A stretch of DNA of 9,840 nt from Candidatus Daviesbacteria bacterium (lineage in GTDB: Bacteria > Patescibacteriota > Microgenomatia > Daviesbacterales > UBA10151): NCBI GenBank assembly GCA_003519445.1, contig DOWS01000012.1, positions 4,063 through 13,902 on the forward strand. Direction: 5' to 3'. Position 1 is the stretch's first letter. Every line of letters begins with the position of its first letter. Below the pieces are notes generated by a model, which was not told the origin of the DNA, did not search any database, and saw only the letters and a list, made by a program, of their open reading frames with translations. Of the stretch, positions 4,913 to 9,840 are shown one piece after another. The position numbers and the translations under genes were made by a program.

Positions 4913-5191
4913 ATGACCAGAATTGTAATTAAGAAATTGATTTGGGATGAGTGGAACAGGGAACATATTAAAAAGCACAATGTGGCTGTGGATGAGGCAG
5001 AAGAAGCAGTTGCTAATTTAATTACTCACAAGAAGGGTAAGAAAGGAAGATTTATTGCTATTGGCAGAAGCGGTTCAAGGATAATTTCAGTGATGGTTGG
5101 TAGGGAGGGAACTGGGATATATTATGTAGCTACTGCCAGAGATTCCGATAAGAAGGAAAGGAGAATGGTTTATGAAAAAGAAAAAAAATAG
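4913..5191 (+). CDS. BrnT-type RelE-fold toxin
   Basis: 92 aa from the ATG at 4913. Conserved blocks: LIWDEWNREHIKKHNVAVDEAEEA (residues 9-32, the W-x-x-x-N-x-x-H-x-x-KH opening of BrnT), RFIAIGRSGSRIISV (46-60) and ATARDSDKKERRMVYE (73-88). Known family: a RelE-fold endoribonuclease toxin that inhibits translation and is neutralised by a BrnA or CopG-like partner. Toxin-first order and a 20-nt overlap with the antitoxin gene fit. The start is uncertain: the -10 box ends at the base before this ATG, so a TTG at 4937, giving a protein that starts at the usual family N-terminus (IWDEWN), may be the true start. Its family-typical Arg, His and Lys residues are present. Confidence 0.8.
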   Translation: MTRIVIKKLIWDEWNREHIKKHNVAVDEAEEAVANLITHKKGKKGRFIAIGRSGSRIISVMVGREGTGIYYVATARDSDKKERRMVYEKEKK

Positions 5192-5456
5192 ACTTCCAGA
5201 ATTTAAGACCTTAAAAGAGGAAGCGGAGTTTTGGGATACTCACAGCTTTGCTGATTTTTGGGACGAGCTGGAGGATGTGGATATTGTAGTGGAATTGGAA
5301 AAACCCAGAGATGAAACTATTGTTTTAAGAGTACAAAAACAAGTTAAAGACAATTTAGATAAATTTGCCAGAAGTCTGGGTCTTAATCTTTCTACTTTAG
5401 CCCGTATGTGGCTGATGGAAAAGTTGCAGGAGAATTTAAGAAAGGTAAAAATATGA
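5172..5456 (+). CDS. Ribbon-helix-helix (CopG/BrnA-type) antitoxin
   Basis: 94 aa. The start at 5172 has AGGAG about 9 nt upstream and lies within the toxin gene. The N-terminal part LPEFKTLKEEAEFWDTHSF is the 'EFWDxH' signature of CopG-like antitoxins that accompany BrnT toxins. The C-terminal part TIVLRVQKQVKDNLDKFARS, then LGLNLSTLARMWLMEKL (about 49-86), is the strand-helix-helix DNA-binding fold. Inference: binds the palindrome at 4892-4910 and represses the module. Its TGA stop overlaps the ATG of trpS (ATGA, 5453-5456), so trpS translation is likely coupled to antitoxin translation. Confidence 0.85.
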   Translation: MKKKKNRLPEFKTLKEEAEFWDTHSFADFWDELEDVDIVVELEKPRDETIVLRVQKQVKDNLDKFARSLGLNLSTLARMWLMEKLQENLRKVKI

Positions 5457-6469
5457 AAAGGATACTTACCGGAGATCGACCAACCAGCGATAGCTTCCAT
5501 TTGGGAAACTATGTGGGGTCGCTGAAAAACAGGGTCAAGCTGCAGGATGAATATGATACTTTTATACTCATTGCTGATCTGCATGCTTTAACTACCCATT
5601 TTGATAAAACAAAAGATTTAGAGAAAAATATCCGTGGGTTGATGCTGGGGTATTTGTCCGTGGGTTTGGATCCAGCCAAAGTCACTTTTGTCCTGCAATC
5701 CCAAGTTCCTGAAGTTTTGGAGCTGGCCTATTTTTTGGGAACTTTAACCCCCAGAGCAGTGCTGGAGCGCCAGCCGGCCTTAAAAGAAAAACTGGATCAG
5801 GGGGAGCAGGACACTTTTGCTCTTTTGCAGTATCCGGTTTTAATGGCGGCTGATATTTTACTGCCCAAAGCCAATTTAGTCCCAGTCGGTAAGGATCAAA
5901 AAGCCCATGTGGAGTTTGCCAGAGATATTGCCATTAAGTTTAACAATCTCTACGGAGAAGTGTTTCCGTTGCCAGAGCCTTTAATAGGGGATGTGCCCAC
6001 TCTACCGGGAACAGATGGCCAATCCAAAATGGGTAAATCATTAAATAATGCCATATTTTTAACTGATTCTCCGGAAGAAGTAGAAAAAAAGGTCATGAGT
6101 ATGTATACAGATCCCAAAAGAATACATGCTAATGACCCGGGAACTGTTGAGGGGAATCCCGTGTTTATTTATCTTGATGCATTTGGTGCAGATAATGACC
6201 ATGAACAAATAACCAAATACAAAGAACTTTATAGGAAGGGCCAAGTAGGGGATATTGAGGTAAAAAAGTACCTGGTTAAAGTTTTGAATATTTTTTTGGA
6301 TCCGATAAGAGAAAATCGAGCTCGATTAGAGCGAGACCCTGAGCTTGTCGAACGGGTCTTGAAAGAAGGCACAGCCAAAGCCCGCTCCGAGGCTCAAAAA
6401 ACCCTTGCAGAAGTCAAATCAGCTATGAAACTGGATTATTTTGATCAAAATAATCAAGATACAAGATAA
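5453..6469 (+). CDS. trpS: Tryptophanyl-tRNA synthetase
   Basis: 338 aa, the usual length for class Ic bacterial TrpRS. MKRILTGDRPTSDSFHLGNY carries the HIGH-like HLGN at 16-19. LLQYPVLMAADILLP (124-138) is the tryptophan-pocket helix, and KMGKS at 192-196 is the KMSKS loop. Known reaction: ATP-dependent charging of tRNA-Trp in the cytosol. The start is ATG 5453 with AAAGG about 7 nt upstream; the in-frame ATG at 5408 would add 15 residues read from the antitoxin gene. It overlaps the antitoxin stop by 4 nt. Two oddities: the region at 6334-6359 carries a repeat-like palindrome within coding sequence, and the final residues (DYFDQNNQDTR) are encoded by a 22-bp palindrome and a repeat, so the native C-terminus may have been replaced. 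Confidence 0.95.
   Translation: MKRILTGDRPTSDSFHLGNYVGSLKNRVKLQDEYDTFILIADLHALTTHFDKTKDLEKNIRGLMLGYLSVGLDPAKVTFVLQSQVPEVLELAYFLGTLTPRAVLERQPALKEKLDQGEQDTFALLQYPVLMAADILLPKANLVPVGKDQKAHVEFARDIAIKFNNLYGEVFPLPEPLIGDVPTLPGTDGQSKMGKSLNNAIFLTDSPEEVEKKVMSMYTDPKRIHANDPGTVEGNPVFIYLDAFGADNDHEQITKYKELYRKGQVGDIEVKKYLVKVLNIFLDPIRENRARLERDPELVERVLKEGTAKARSEAQKTLAEVKSAMKLDYFDQNNQDTR
6334..6359. repeat. REP-like palindrome within trpS
   Basis: AGACCC (6334-6339) and GGGTCT (6354-6359) are perfect inverted repeats around TGAGCTTGTCGAAC. From memory the core CCTGAGCTTGTCGAA is a dispersed repeat motif in many bacterial genomes. Just upstream, ATCGAGCTCGAT (6315-6326) is a 12-bp perfect palindrome. The encoded residues (LERDPELVERVLKEG) still align with the family without a gap, so this may be ordinary coding sequence that resembles the repeat. 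Confidence 0.4.
6434..6455. repeat. 22-bp perfect palindrome at the trpS 3' end
   Basis: The half-site GATTATTTTGA is followed exactly by its reverse complement, centred on the GATC at 6443-6446. It lies over the last codons of trpS, 35 nt before the four-helix-bundle gene. It could be an operator, an AU-rich RNA hairpin without a U-tract, or the scar of an inverted duplication at an insertion point. Confidence 0.75.
6455..6465 (+). repeat. Left flank inverted repeat of the four-helix gene
   Basis: CAAGATACAAG at 6455-6465 recurs as its exact reverse complement, CTTGTATCTTG, at 6882-6892. Neighbouring bases are also similar (ATAACAAG on the left; TTGTTACTTGG on the right, whose complement reads CCAAGTAACAA). 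The pair brackets the four-helix-bundle gene at 6490-6852, as the ends of a small mobile cassette would. Confidence 0.55.
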
Positions 6470-6489
6470 CAAGAAACAAATAAATTCCA

Positions 6490-6852
6490 ATGAATAATGA
6501 TCAAAAAAGTAAAAAGTTTGATCTTGAAGAAAGAACATTAAATTTTGCAAAGAAAATAATTGATTTAGTAAAAATACTTCCGAAAAATTCGGTTAATTTT
6601 GAACATATCAGTCAGATTGTCAGGTCATCTGGTTCAATGGGAGCCAACTACAGGGAAGCTAATGATGCATTGGGCAAAAAAGATTTTTATATGCGAATAA
6701 AAATATGCAGGAAAGAATCCAAAGAAACCAAATTTTGGTTAGAACTGATTTTACATAATAATACAGGATTAGCAAATCAAATAGAACCTTTAATAAGTGA
6801 GGCTTCTGAGTTTATCAAGATTTTTTCTGCTATTTTGAATAAAGTTGTTTAG
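6490..6852 (+). CDS. Four-helix bundle protein (23S rRNA-IVP / S23 family)
   Basis: 120 aa and predominantly helical: FDLEERTLNFAKKIIDLVKI, then a second helix with the family block QIVRSSGSMGANYREANDAL, then DFYMRIKICRKESKETKFWLELIL and a last helix ending FIKIFSAILNKVV. The 'RSSxSMxANxxEA ... KESxExxFWLELI' pattern is typical of the family found in 23S rRNA intervening sequences and as stand-alone genes. The biochemical role is unknown; relatives include the Avd protein of diversity-generating retroelements, but no reverse transcriptase or variable repeat is seen here. No Shine-Dalgarno sequence precedes ATG 6490. The gene is flanked by an 11-bp inverted repeat and two palindromes, suggesting it moved in as a unit. 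Confidence 0.85.
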   Translation: MNNDQKSKKFDLEERTLNFAKKIIDLVKILPKNSVNFEHISQIVRSSGSMGANYREANDALGKKDFYMRIKICRKESKETKFWLELILHNNTGLANQIEPLISEASEFIKIFSAILNKVV

Positions 6853-6853
6853 A

Positions 6854-6868
6854 ATTCAAAATTTGAAT
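6854..6868. repeat. Short palindrome after the four-helix gene
   Basis: ATTCAAA and TTTGAAT flank a single A. Together with the 22-bp palindrome on the other side and the inverted repeat at 6882-6892, it marks the edge of the four-helix-bundle cassette. There is no U-tract. Confidence 0.45.
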
Positions 6869-6881
6869 ATTGTTTGGAAAA

Positions 6882-6892
6882 CTTGTATCTTG
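6882..6892 (-). repeat. Right flank inverted repeat of the four-helix gene
   Basis: CTTGTATCTTG, the exact reverse complement of CAAGATACAAG at 6455-6465. A further TGTTACTTGG follows. Confidence 0.55.
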
Positions 6893-6912
6893 TTACTTGG
6901 AAAACTTAAAAC

Positions 6913-6978
6913 ATGATTTCATTTGATGATTTTTCTAAACTTGAATTAAAAGTGGGAAGTTCTCATGATTTGTGTTAG
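6913..6978 (+). pseudogene. 5' stub of a tRNA-binding-domain (MetRS C-terminal / CsaA-like) gene
   Basis: ATG 6913 opens MISFDDFSKLELKVG, which closely resembles the first strand of the EMAPII-like tRNA-binding domain (ISFDDFxKxDLRVGKI in MetRS C-termini and CsaA). It then runs into SSHDLC and stops at TAG 6976-6978. A full domain would need about 90 more residues. Like the trpS stub it preserves only the beginning of a gene. The stop codon lies inside the -10 box of the next gene. The match is recognised from memory over 15 residues, so coincidence cannot be excluded. Confidence 0.5.
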
Positions 6979-6981
6979 AAT
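6973..6981 (+). promoter_or_regulatory. Extended -10 promoter before the 289-aa gene
   Basis: TGTTAGAAT, identical to the extended -10 before ftsH (8423-8431). It would start transcription near 6988 and argues for ATG 7005, not GTG 6972, as the start of the next gene. No convincing -35. Confidence 0.5.
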
Positions 6982-7004
6982 TTCCAAACAAAGTTTTTGG
7001 AATT

Positions 7005-7874
7005 ATGGTACTTCCTTTTAGTAAAGTCATAACTTATGCCCATGCTAAACCCTTTGAGATTGAACATGCTTTAAAAGAATTTTTTGGCAAAGATAGACCA
7101 GCTAAAGACGAAGAAGAGTTGGTTTATCCTCTTTTTAATGAGTGGTTAATAAATGATTTCCGCCAAATCAATGGTGGCAGTTTTCTGGCAGAATATTGTG
7201 TGGTTAATCCTGATAATCTTGATGAAGTTACAAGAAAAAGGTTAGAGCAGGTTGTGGAAACAGCTTACTACTCAATGTTTGAGCTTCAGGGAGCAAAACC
7301 AGGTTACAGTGTTACTGTAGAAGATTTAGAATCCGGTAAGAAAATGACTGTTTGGGACGCAAAAGGTTCGTTTGGCCCGGATAAGGGTTTAATATATGCC
7401 CGTGCTGCCAAAGTAGAGGGGAAATGGATTTTTACCGGGGCAAACCCCATGTATTTACCCATTACTCATACTGAAAGGGCAAAAAAGTTTATTAAAGAAA
7501 CTTTAAAAAATAAGAAATTTTCTCCAAAAGATACTTGGGAACTAATTAAAGACCAGCGAAAACAAAAACCCCTGCCGCCAAAGCTTTCCAAAGACGGAAT
7601 TGAGAAATTAAGAAAAGATTTGAGGAAAAAGTATGAGAAAACAAAAAGGAAATATCAGGTCAAATTATCATTTGATGGTGTGTTAAAGCTTATTTATGAA
7701 GAAGACAGACAAATTGCCATGGGAGATTTTTGGCAAATGTTGATAAAAAAAGGAATACCCGAGAAATTCTTTTTTCAGAATACTCAACTGTTTCAAGATA
7801 TCTGGAATTACTTTCCCCATAAAATCTTAAATGATAAAAGCCCTATTGAAATGTTTAACGAATTAAAAGGTTGA
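7005..7874 (+). CDS. Uncharacterised 289-aa protein, possibly SEC-C-associated family without the zinc motif
   Basis: The start at ATG 7005 is preferred because an extended -10 box lies at 6973-6981 and TTGGAA sits just before it; a GTG at 6972 would add 11 residues overlapping that promoter. The N-terminal third is helical. The central part (ETAYYSMFELQGAKPGYSVT, VEDLESGKKMTVWD, LIYARAAKVEGKWIFTGANP) has the 'YSxYEVxxxxPGxGxxLxDLxTGExxxVxER...LxARxxxxxG' rhythm I associate with proteins often carrying a C-terminal SEC-C zinc motif; no CxC cluster is present here. A Lys/Arg-rich linker (about 190-215) leads to a tail with IWNYFPHKILNDKSPIEMF. No signal peptide and no catalytic signature. The function is unknown; the family link is from memory and weak. 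Its TGA stop is inside the next promoter's -35. Confidence 0.75.
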   Translation: MVLPFSKVITYAHAKPFEIEHALKEFFGKDRPAKDEEELVYPLFNEWLINDFRQINGGSFLAEYCVVNPDNLDEVTRKRLEQVVETAYYSMFELQGAKPGYSVTVEDLESGKKMTVWDAKGSFGPDKGLIYARAAKVEGKWIFTGANPMYLPITHTERAKKFIKETLKNKKFSPKDTWELIKDQRKQKPLPPKLSKDGIEKLRKDLRKKYEKTKRKYQVKLSFDGVLKLIYEEDRQIAMGDFWQMLIKKGIPEKFFFQNTQLFQDIWNYFPHKILNDKSPIEMFNELKG

Positions 7875-7900
7875 CACAAAAGACTACGCTCACTGATAAT
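7871..7900 (+). promoter_or_regulatory. Promoter of the DUF4258/DUF2283 pair
   Basis: TTGACA (7871-7876) contains the upstream stop TGA (7872-7874); N18; GATAAT (7895-7900), five of six to consensus. The GTG at 7908 is 7 nt past the -10 with no Shine-Dalgarno sequence, so the +1 and the start codon probably coincide. Confidence 0.6.
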
Positions 7901-7907
7901 AAAATCT

Positions 7908-8210
7908 GTGAAGATTGTATTTACAGATCATCTCTTAACCCGCCTAAAACAAAGAAAAATTTCCAGAAATATAGTTAAAGAAATATTTAACCAAAGCCTG
8001 GAAAATTATTGGGATAATTTAAGAAACCGGCATATTGTGATAGGAGAAGTTTTATATCAAGGCAAATACAGAAAAGTAATGGTGGCCTATGATATAATAG
8101 AAAAAAGAATTGAAGCTGTTACTATTCATCCAATTACAGAGACAGAGATAAAGCACAGGCTTCAATCAGGAAGGTGGAATTATGAAAAAAGCAAGAGAAA
8201 AGAAAGTTAA
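7908..8210 (+). CDS. DUF4258 protein (RelE-fold toxin-like)
   Basis: 100 aa from a GTG start. FTDHLLTRLKQRKIS is the 'H-x-x-x-R-x-x-x-R-x-I' opening of DUF4258. The middle RNRHIVIGEVLYQGKYRKVM and VAYDIIEKRIEAVTIHPIT give the strand-rich core, ending in 'xVTxHPI'. The C-terminal IKHRLQSGRW is common when the neighbour is DUF2283. Known context: such pairs are proposed toxin-antitoxin modules, with the DUF4258 protein resembling RelE/BrnT ribonucleases; activity has not been shown for this protein. It overlaps the partner gene by 29 nt and has its own promoter. The start is supported by the -10 spacing only. Confidence 0.75.
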   Translation: MKIVFTDHLLTRLKQRKISRNIVKEIFNQSLENYWDNLRNRHIVIGEVLYQGKYRKVMVAYDIIEKRIEAVTIHPITETEIKHRLQSGRWNYEKSKRKES

Positions 8211-8382
8211 TTACGATAAAAAAAAGGATATCTTGTACATTTTTTTAAAAGAGGGCGTGGAAGAGCGTTTTGAGGATATCTCGGAAAATATTACCGTGGA
8301 ATATGATGCAGATGACCGCCCGATAGGCATTGAAATTTTTAATGCCTCGAAAGTTTTGCCCATCCAACAACAGCACATTTAA
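8182..8382 (+). CDS. DUF2283 protein, putative antitoxin partner
   Basis: 66 aa. VNYDKKKDILYIFLKEG, then ITVEYDADDRPIGIEIFNAS, is the diagnostic DUF2283 pattern: 'YDxxxDxLYI' early and 'DxxGxxIGIEIxxAS' late. ATG 8182 has AGGTGG 5 nt upstream and lies inside the DUF4258 gene, so the proteins are made in coupled fashion. The basic N-terminus (MKKAREKK) could contact nucleic acid. Pairing with DUF4258 suggests an antitoxin or toxin-binding role (inference). The last codons and stop overlap a hairpin at 8374-8396. Confidence 0.75.
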   Translation: MKKAREKKVNYDKKKDILYIFLKEGVEERFEDISENITVEYDADDRPIGIEIFNASKVLPIQQQHI

Positions 8383-8396
8383 GCCAGCTTAATGTG
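8374..8396 (+). terminator. Hairpin at the end of the DUF2283 gene (weak terminator candidate)
   Basis: CACATT (8374-8379) pairs with AATGTG (8391-8396) and AAG (8381-8383) with CTT (8388-8390), with one bulged T and a 4-nt loop. The stop codon TAA 8380-8382 is inside. No U-tract follows, so it may only stabilise the mRNA end. Confidence 0.35.
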
Positions 8397-8422
8397 ATAA
8401 GGTACAAAAACCCGCTAGATTA

Positions 8423-8431
8423 TGTTAGAAT
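8423..8431 (+). promoter_or_regulatory. Extended -10 promoter of ftsH
   Basis: TGTTAGAAT, with TAGAAT at 8426-8431. The ATG at 8438 is 6 nt further on after CTCCCC, with no ribosome binding site, so the ftsH mRNA is probably leaderless. The -35 position (TACAAA at 8403-8408, 17-nt spacer) is weak. Confidence 0.6.
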
Positions 8432-8437
8432 CTCCCC

Positions 8438-9840
8438 ATGGTAAACGGACGCAAAAAATTAAATAATAATAAACTGCTTTCCGTTATCAAGGGCGTGGTC
8501 GTCTATATTTTAATTGCCACAGCAGCTTTGGTTTTTTTCTACCAAATGTCAGGCGGCCCCTCTAGTCAGACCAATGAAGTGCCTATCTCTCAAATTATCC
8601 AAAATGTTAAAGATCAAAAAATAGAAAATCTAGTTGTGGAGGGAAATAAAATAACTGCCAAGCTTAAAAATGAGACAGAACCGCTCCATTCCCGCAAAGA
8701 AGAGGGCGAGTCAATTTATAAAATCCTGGAAAGTTCTGGAGTTGACCCCAAATCTGTGACTATTGAAATAAAAGACTTGTCCATGCAGCAAGCCTGGATA
8801 GGTATAATTTCCGCCATTTTGCCGGTTTTACTTCTGGTAGGACTGATGTTTTTTCTTTTTAGAAATGCCCGGGAAGGGGCCCAGGGCATTTTTTCTTTTG
8901 CCCAATCAAAAGCCCGCCTTTTTACCAAAGATTCTCCCCAGATTAAATTTACTGATGTAGCAGGAGCCAGTGAAGCTAAAAAAGAGCTGGAAGAAATAGT
9001 GGACTTTTTAAAAAGCCCGGCTAAATATAAAGAAATTGGAGCAAGGACTCCCAAAGGAGTGCTTTTGGTTGGCCCTCCGGGTTGCGGAAAAACCTTAATT
9101 TCGCGGGCTGTGGCAGGGGAGGCAGGTGTGCCTTTTTATTCCATTTCGGGTTCCGAGTTTATGGAAATGTTGGTGGGAGTGGGGGCAGCCCGGGTGCGCG
9201 ACATGTTTGCCCAGGCCAAAAAAACTGCTCCGGCTATTATTTTTATTGATGAGATTGAATCAATTGGTAGGATGAGAGGTTTTGGTATGAGTTCCGGCCA
9301 TGATGAAAGAGAGCAAACTCTAAACCAGATTTTAGTGGAAATGGACGGATTTGCTCCCAATGAATCAGTCATAGTTATTGGCGCCACCAATCGGCCGGAT
9401 TTACTTGATCCGGCACTGGTTCGCCCGGGTCGCTTTGACAGAAGAGTGATGTTAAGTATGCCTGATATAGAAGAAAGAAAAGCTATTATTGAGCTGCATA
9501 TGAAAGGTAAGCCTTTTACCAAAGATGTGAATACAGAGCGCTTGGCCCGCCGGACTGTGGGATTTTCCGGTGCGGATTTAGCCAACATGTTAAATGAAGC
9601 AGCTATTTTAGCCGCCCGGGAAGCAAAAAAAGCCATTGAGCCTAAAGATTTGGAAGAGGCAGCTACCAAGGTTAAGCTGGGGCCACAAAGAAAAAGAATG
9701 CAAACAGAGGCTGACAGGAAATTATCTGCCTATCATGAGGCAGGGCATGCTATTGTGGGGCATAATTTGCCTAAAGTTGATCCTGTCCACAGGATTTCCA
9801 TAGTGTCCCGCGGCATGACCGGCGGGCATACCATGTTTCC
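8438..9840 (+). CDS. ftsH: ATP-dependent zinc metalloprotease FtsH (3' partial)
   Basis: The first 467 residues; the frame is open through the right edge. Two membrane helices (about 15-36 and 119-141) flank an extracytoplasmic domain, the standard FtsH topology. AAA+ motifs: Walker A GPPGCGKT (212-219), pore loop FMEMLVGVG (241-249), Walker B IIFIDEIE (267-274), SRH GATNRPDLLDPALVRPGRFD (315-334). The zinc protease motif HEAGH is at 433-437. Known role: membrane-anchored hexamer that unfolds and degrades membrane and regulatory proteins. Walker A has Cys where Thr is usual (GPPGTGKT); the Lys and Thr that bind nucleotide remain. ATG 8438 begins a normal basic N-terminus (MVNGRKKLNNNK) and fits the -10 box spacing. 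About 150-200 residues, including the third zinc ligand, lie outside the window. Confidence 0.95.
   Translation, partial: MVNGRKKLNNNKLLSVIKGVVVYILIATAALVFFYQMSGGPSSQTNEVPISQIIQNVKDQKIENLVVEGNKITAKLKNETEPLHSRKEEGESIYKILESSGVDPKSVTIEIKDLSMQQAWIGIISAILPVLLLVGLMFFLFRNAREGAQGIFSFAQSKARLFTKDSPQIKFTDVAGASEAKKELEEIVDFLKSPAKYKEIGARTPKGVLLVGPPGCGKTLISRAVAGEAGVPFYSISGSEFMEMLVGVGAARVRDMFAQAKKTAPAIIFIDEIESIGRMRGFGMSSGHDEREQTLNQILVEMDGFAPNESVIVIGATNRPDLLDPALVRPGRFDRRVMLSMPDIEERKAIIELHMKGKPFTKDVNTERLARRTVGFSGADLANMLNEAAILAAREAKKAIEPKDLEEAATKVKLGPQRKRMQTEADRKLSAYHEAGHAIVGHNLPKVDPVHRISIVSRGMTGGHTMF

Noticed and set aside
5408..5452. Longer trpS start at ATG 5408
   Set aside because: It adds 15 residues read from within the antitoxin gene; ATG 5453 has a ribosome binding site and gives the family-typical N-terminus MKRILTGDRPT.
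6490..6852. Avd accessory protein of a diversity-generating retroelement
   Set aside because: The fold is related, but there is no reverse transcriptase and no template/variable repeat pair in the window.
6972..7004. GTG start for the 289-aa gene
   Set aside because: It overlaps the extended -10 box TGTTAGAAT; ATG 7005 lies downstream of the expected transcription start.
9136..9669. Long reverse-strand open frame of 177 codons
   Set aside because: It lies entirely antisense to conserved AAA+ motifs of ftsH and reads as low-complexity Ser/Ala-rich protein, a shadow of the real gene.
1..9840. CRISPR array, integrase, transposase or phage genes
   Set aside because: No regularly spaced repeats with unique spacers and no recombinase or transposase motifs on either strand; the mobile-looking units here carry no enzyme of their own.

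Overview
The window reads as a compact, AT-leaning bacterial chromosome segment with every gene on the + strand and very short spacers. UGA is used as a normal stop, for example at 3411-3413, 4885-4887 and 7872-7874. The short proteins, the many toxin-antitoxin-like pairs slotted between housekeeping genes, and dispersed palindromic repeats of the 'TTCTTCGC / GCTCAGAATGACA' kind suggest a Candidate Phyla Radiation (Patescibacteria) genome, possibly Microgenomates-like. This is inference from style and memory. No rRNA or tRNA marker is present to prove it.

Region 1 (1-3413) is a three-part ATP-citrate lyase cluster. It holds a citrate-type ATP-grasp ligase subunit cut by the left edge, a SucD-like subunit with the phospho-histidine, and a short citryl-CoA lyase. 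Together these would turn citrate + ATP + CoA into acetyl-CoA + oxaloacetate. Two things interrupt it: a palindromic repeat of about 119 bp inserted in frame into the SucD-like gene, and a two-gene cassette (a 77-aa protein and a retropepsin-like aspartic peptidase) between the ligase and lyase genes.

Region 2 (3414-4003) has two tandem promoters, a small hairpin terminator, a possible 32-codon leader ORF and a well-formed antiterminator/terminator switch. These precede an unrecognised 113-aa gene.

Region 3 (4094-6469) opens with a 9-codon stub of a trpS start. Two toxin-antitoxin pairs follow (Phd-type antitoxin + PIN toxin, then BrnT-type toxin + ribbon-helix-helix antitoxin). The intact trpS comes next, and its ATG overlaps the last antitoxin stop. 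The modules therefore appear to sit between an old trpS start and the present gene.

Region 4 (6434-7874) has a 22-bp perfect palindrome, a four-helix-bundle (23S-IVP family) gene flanked by inverted repeats, a second gene stub resembling the start of a tRNA-binding-domain protein, and a 289-aa gene of uncertain function.

Region 5 (7871-9840) has a DUF4258/DUF2283-type pair and then the first 467 codons of ftsH, running off the right edge.

Two regulatory habits recur. Stop codons of upstream genes lie inside the promoter hexamers of the next transcription unit. Several promoter-proximal genes start 6-9 nt after the -10 box with no ribosome binding site, as expected for leaderless mRNAs, while many operon-internal genes have a Shine-Dalgarno sequence or overlap the gene before them.
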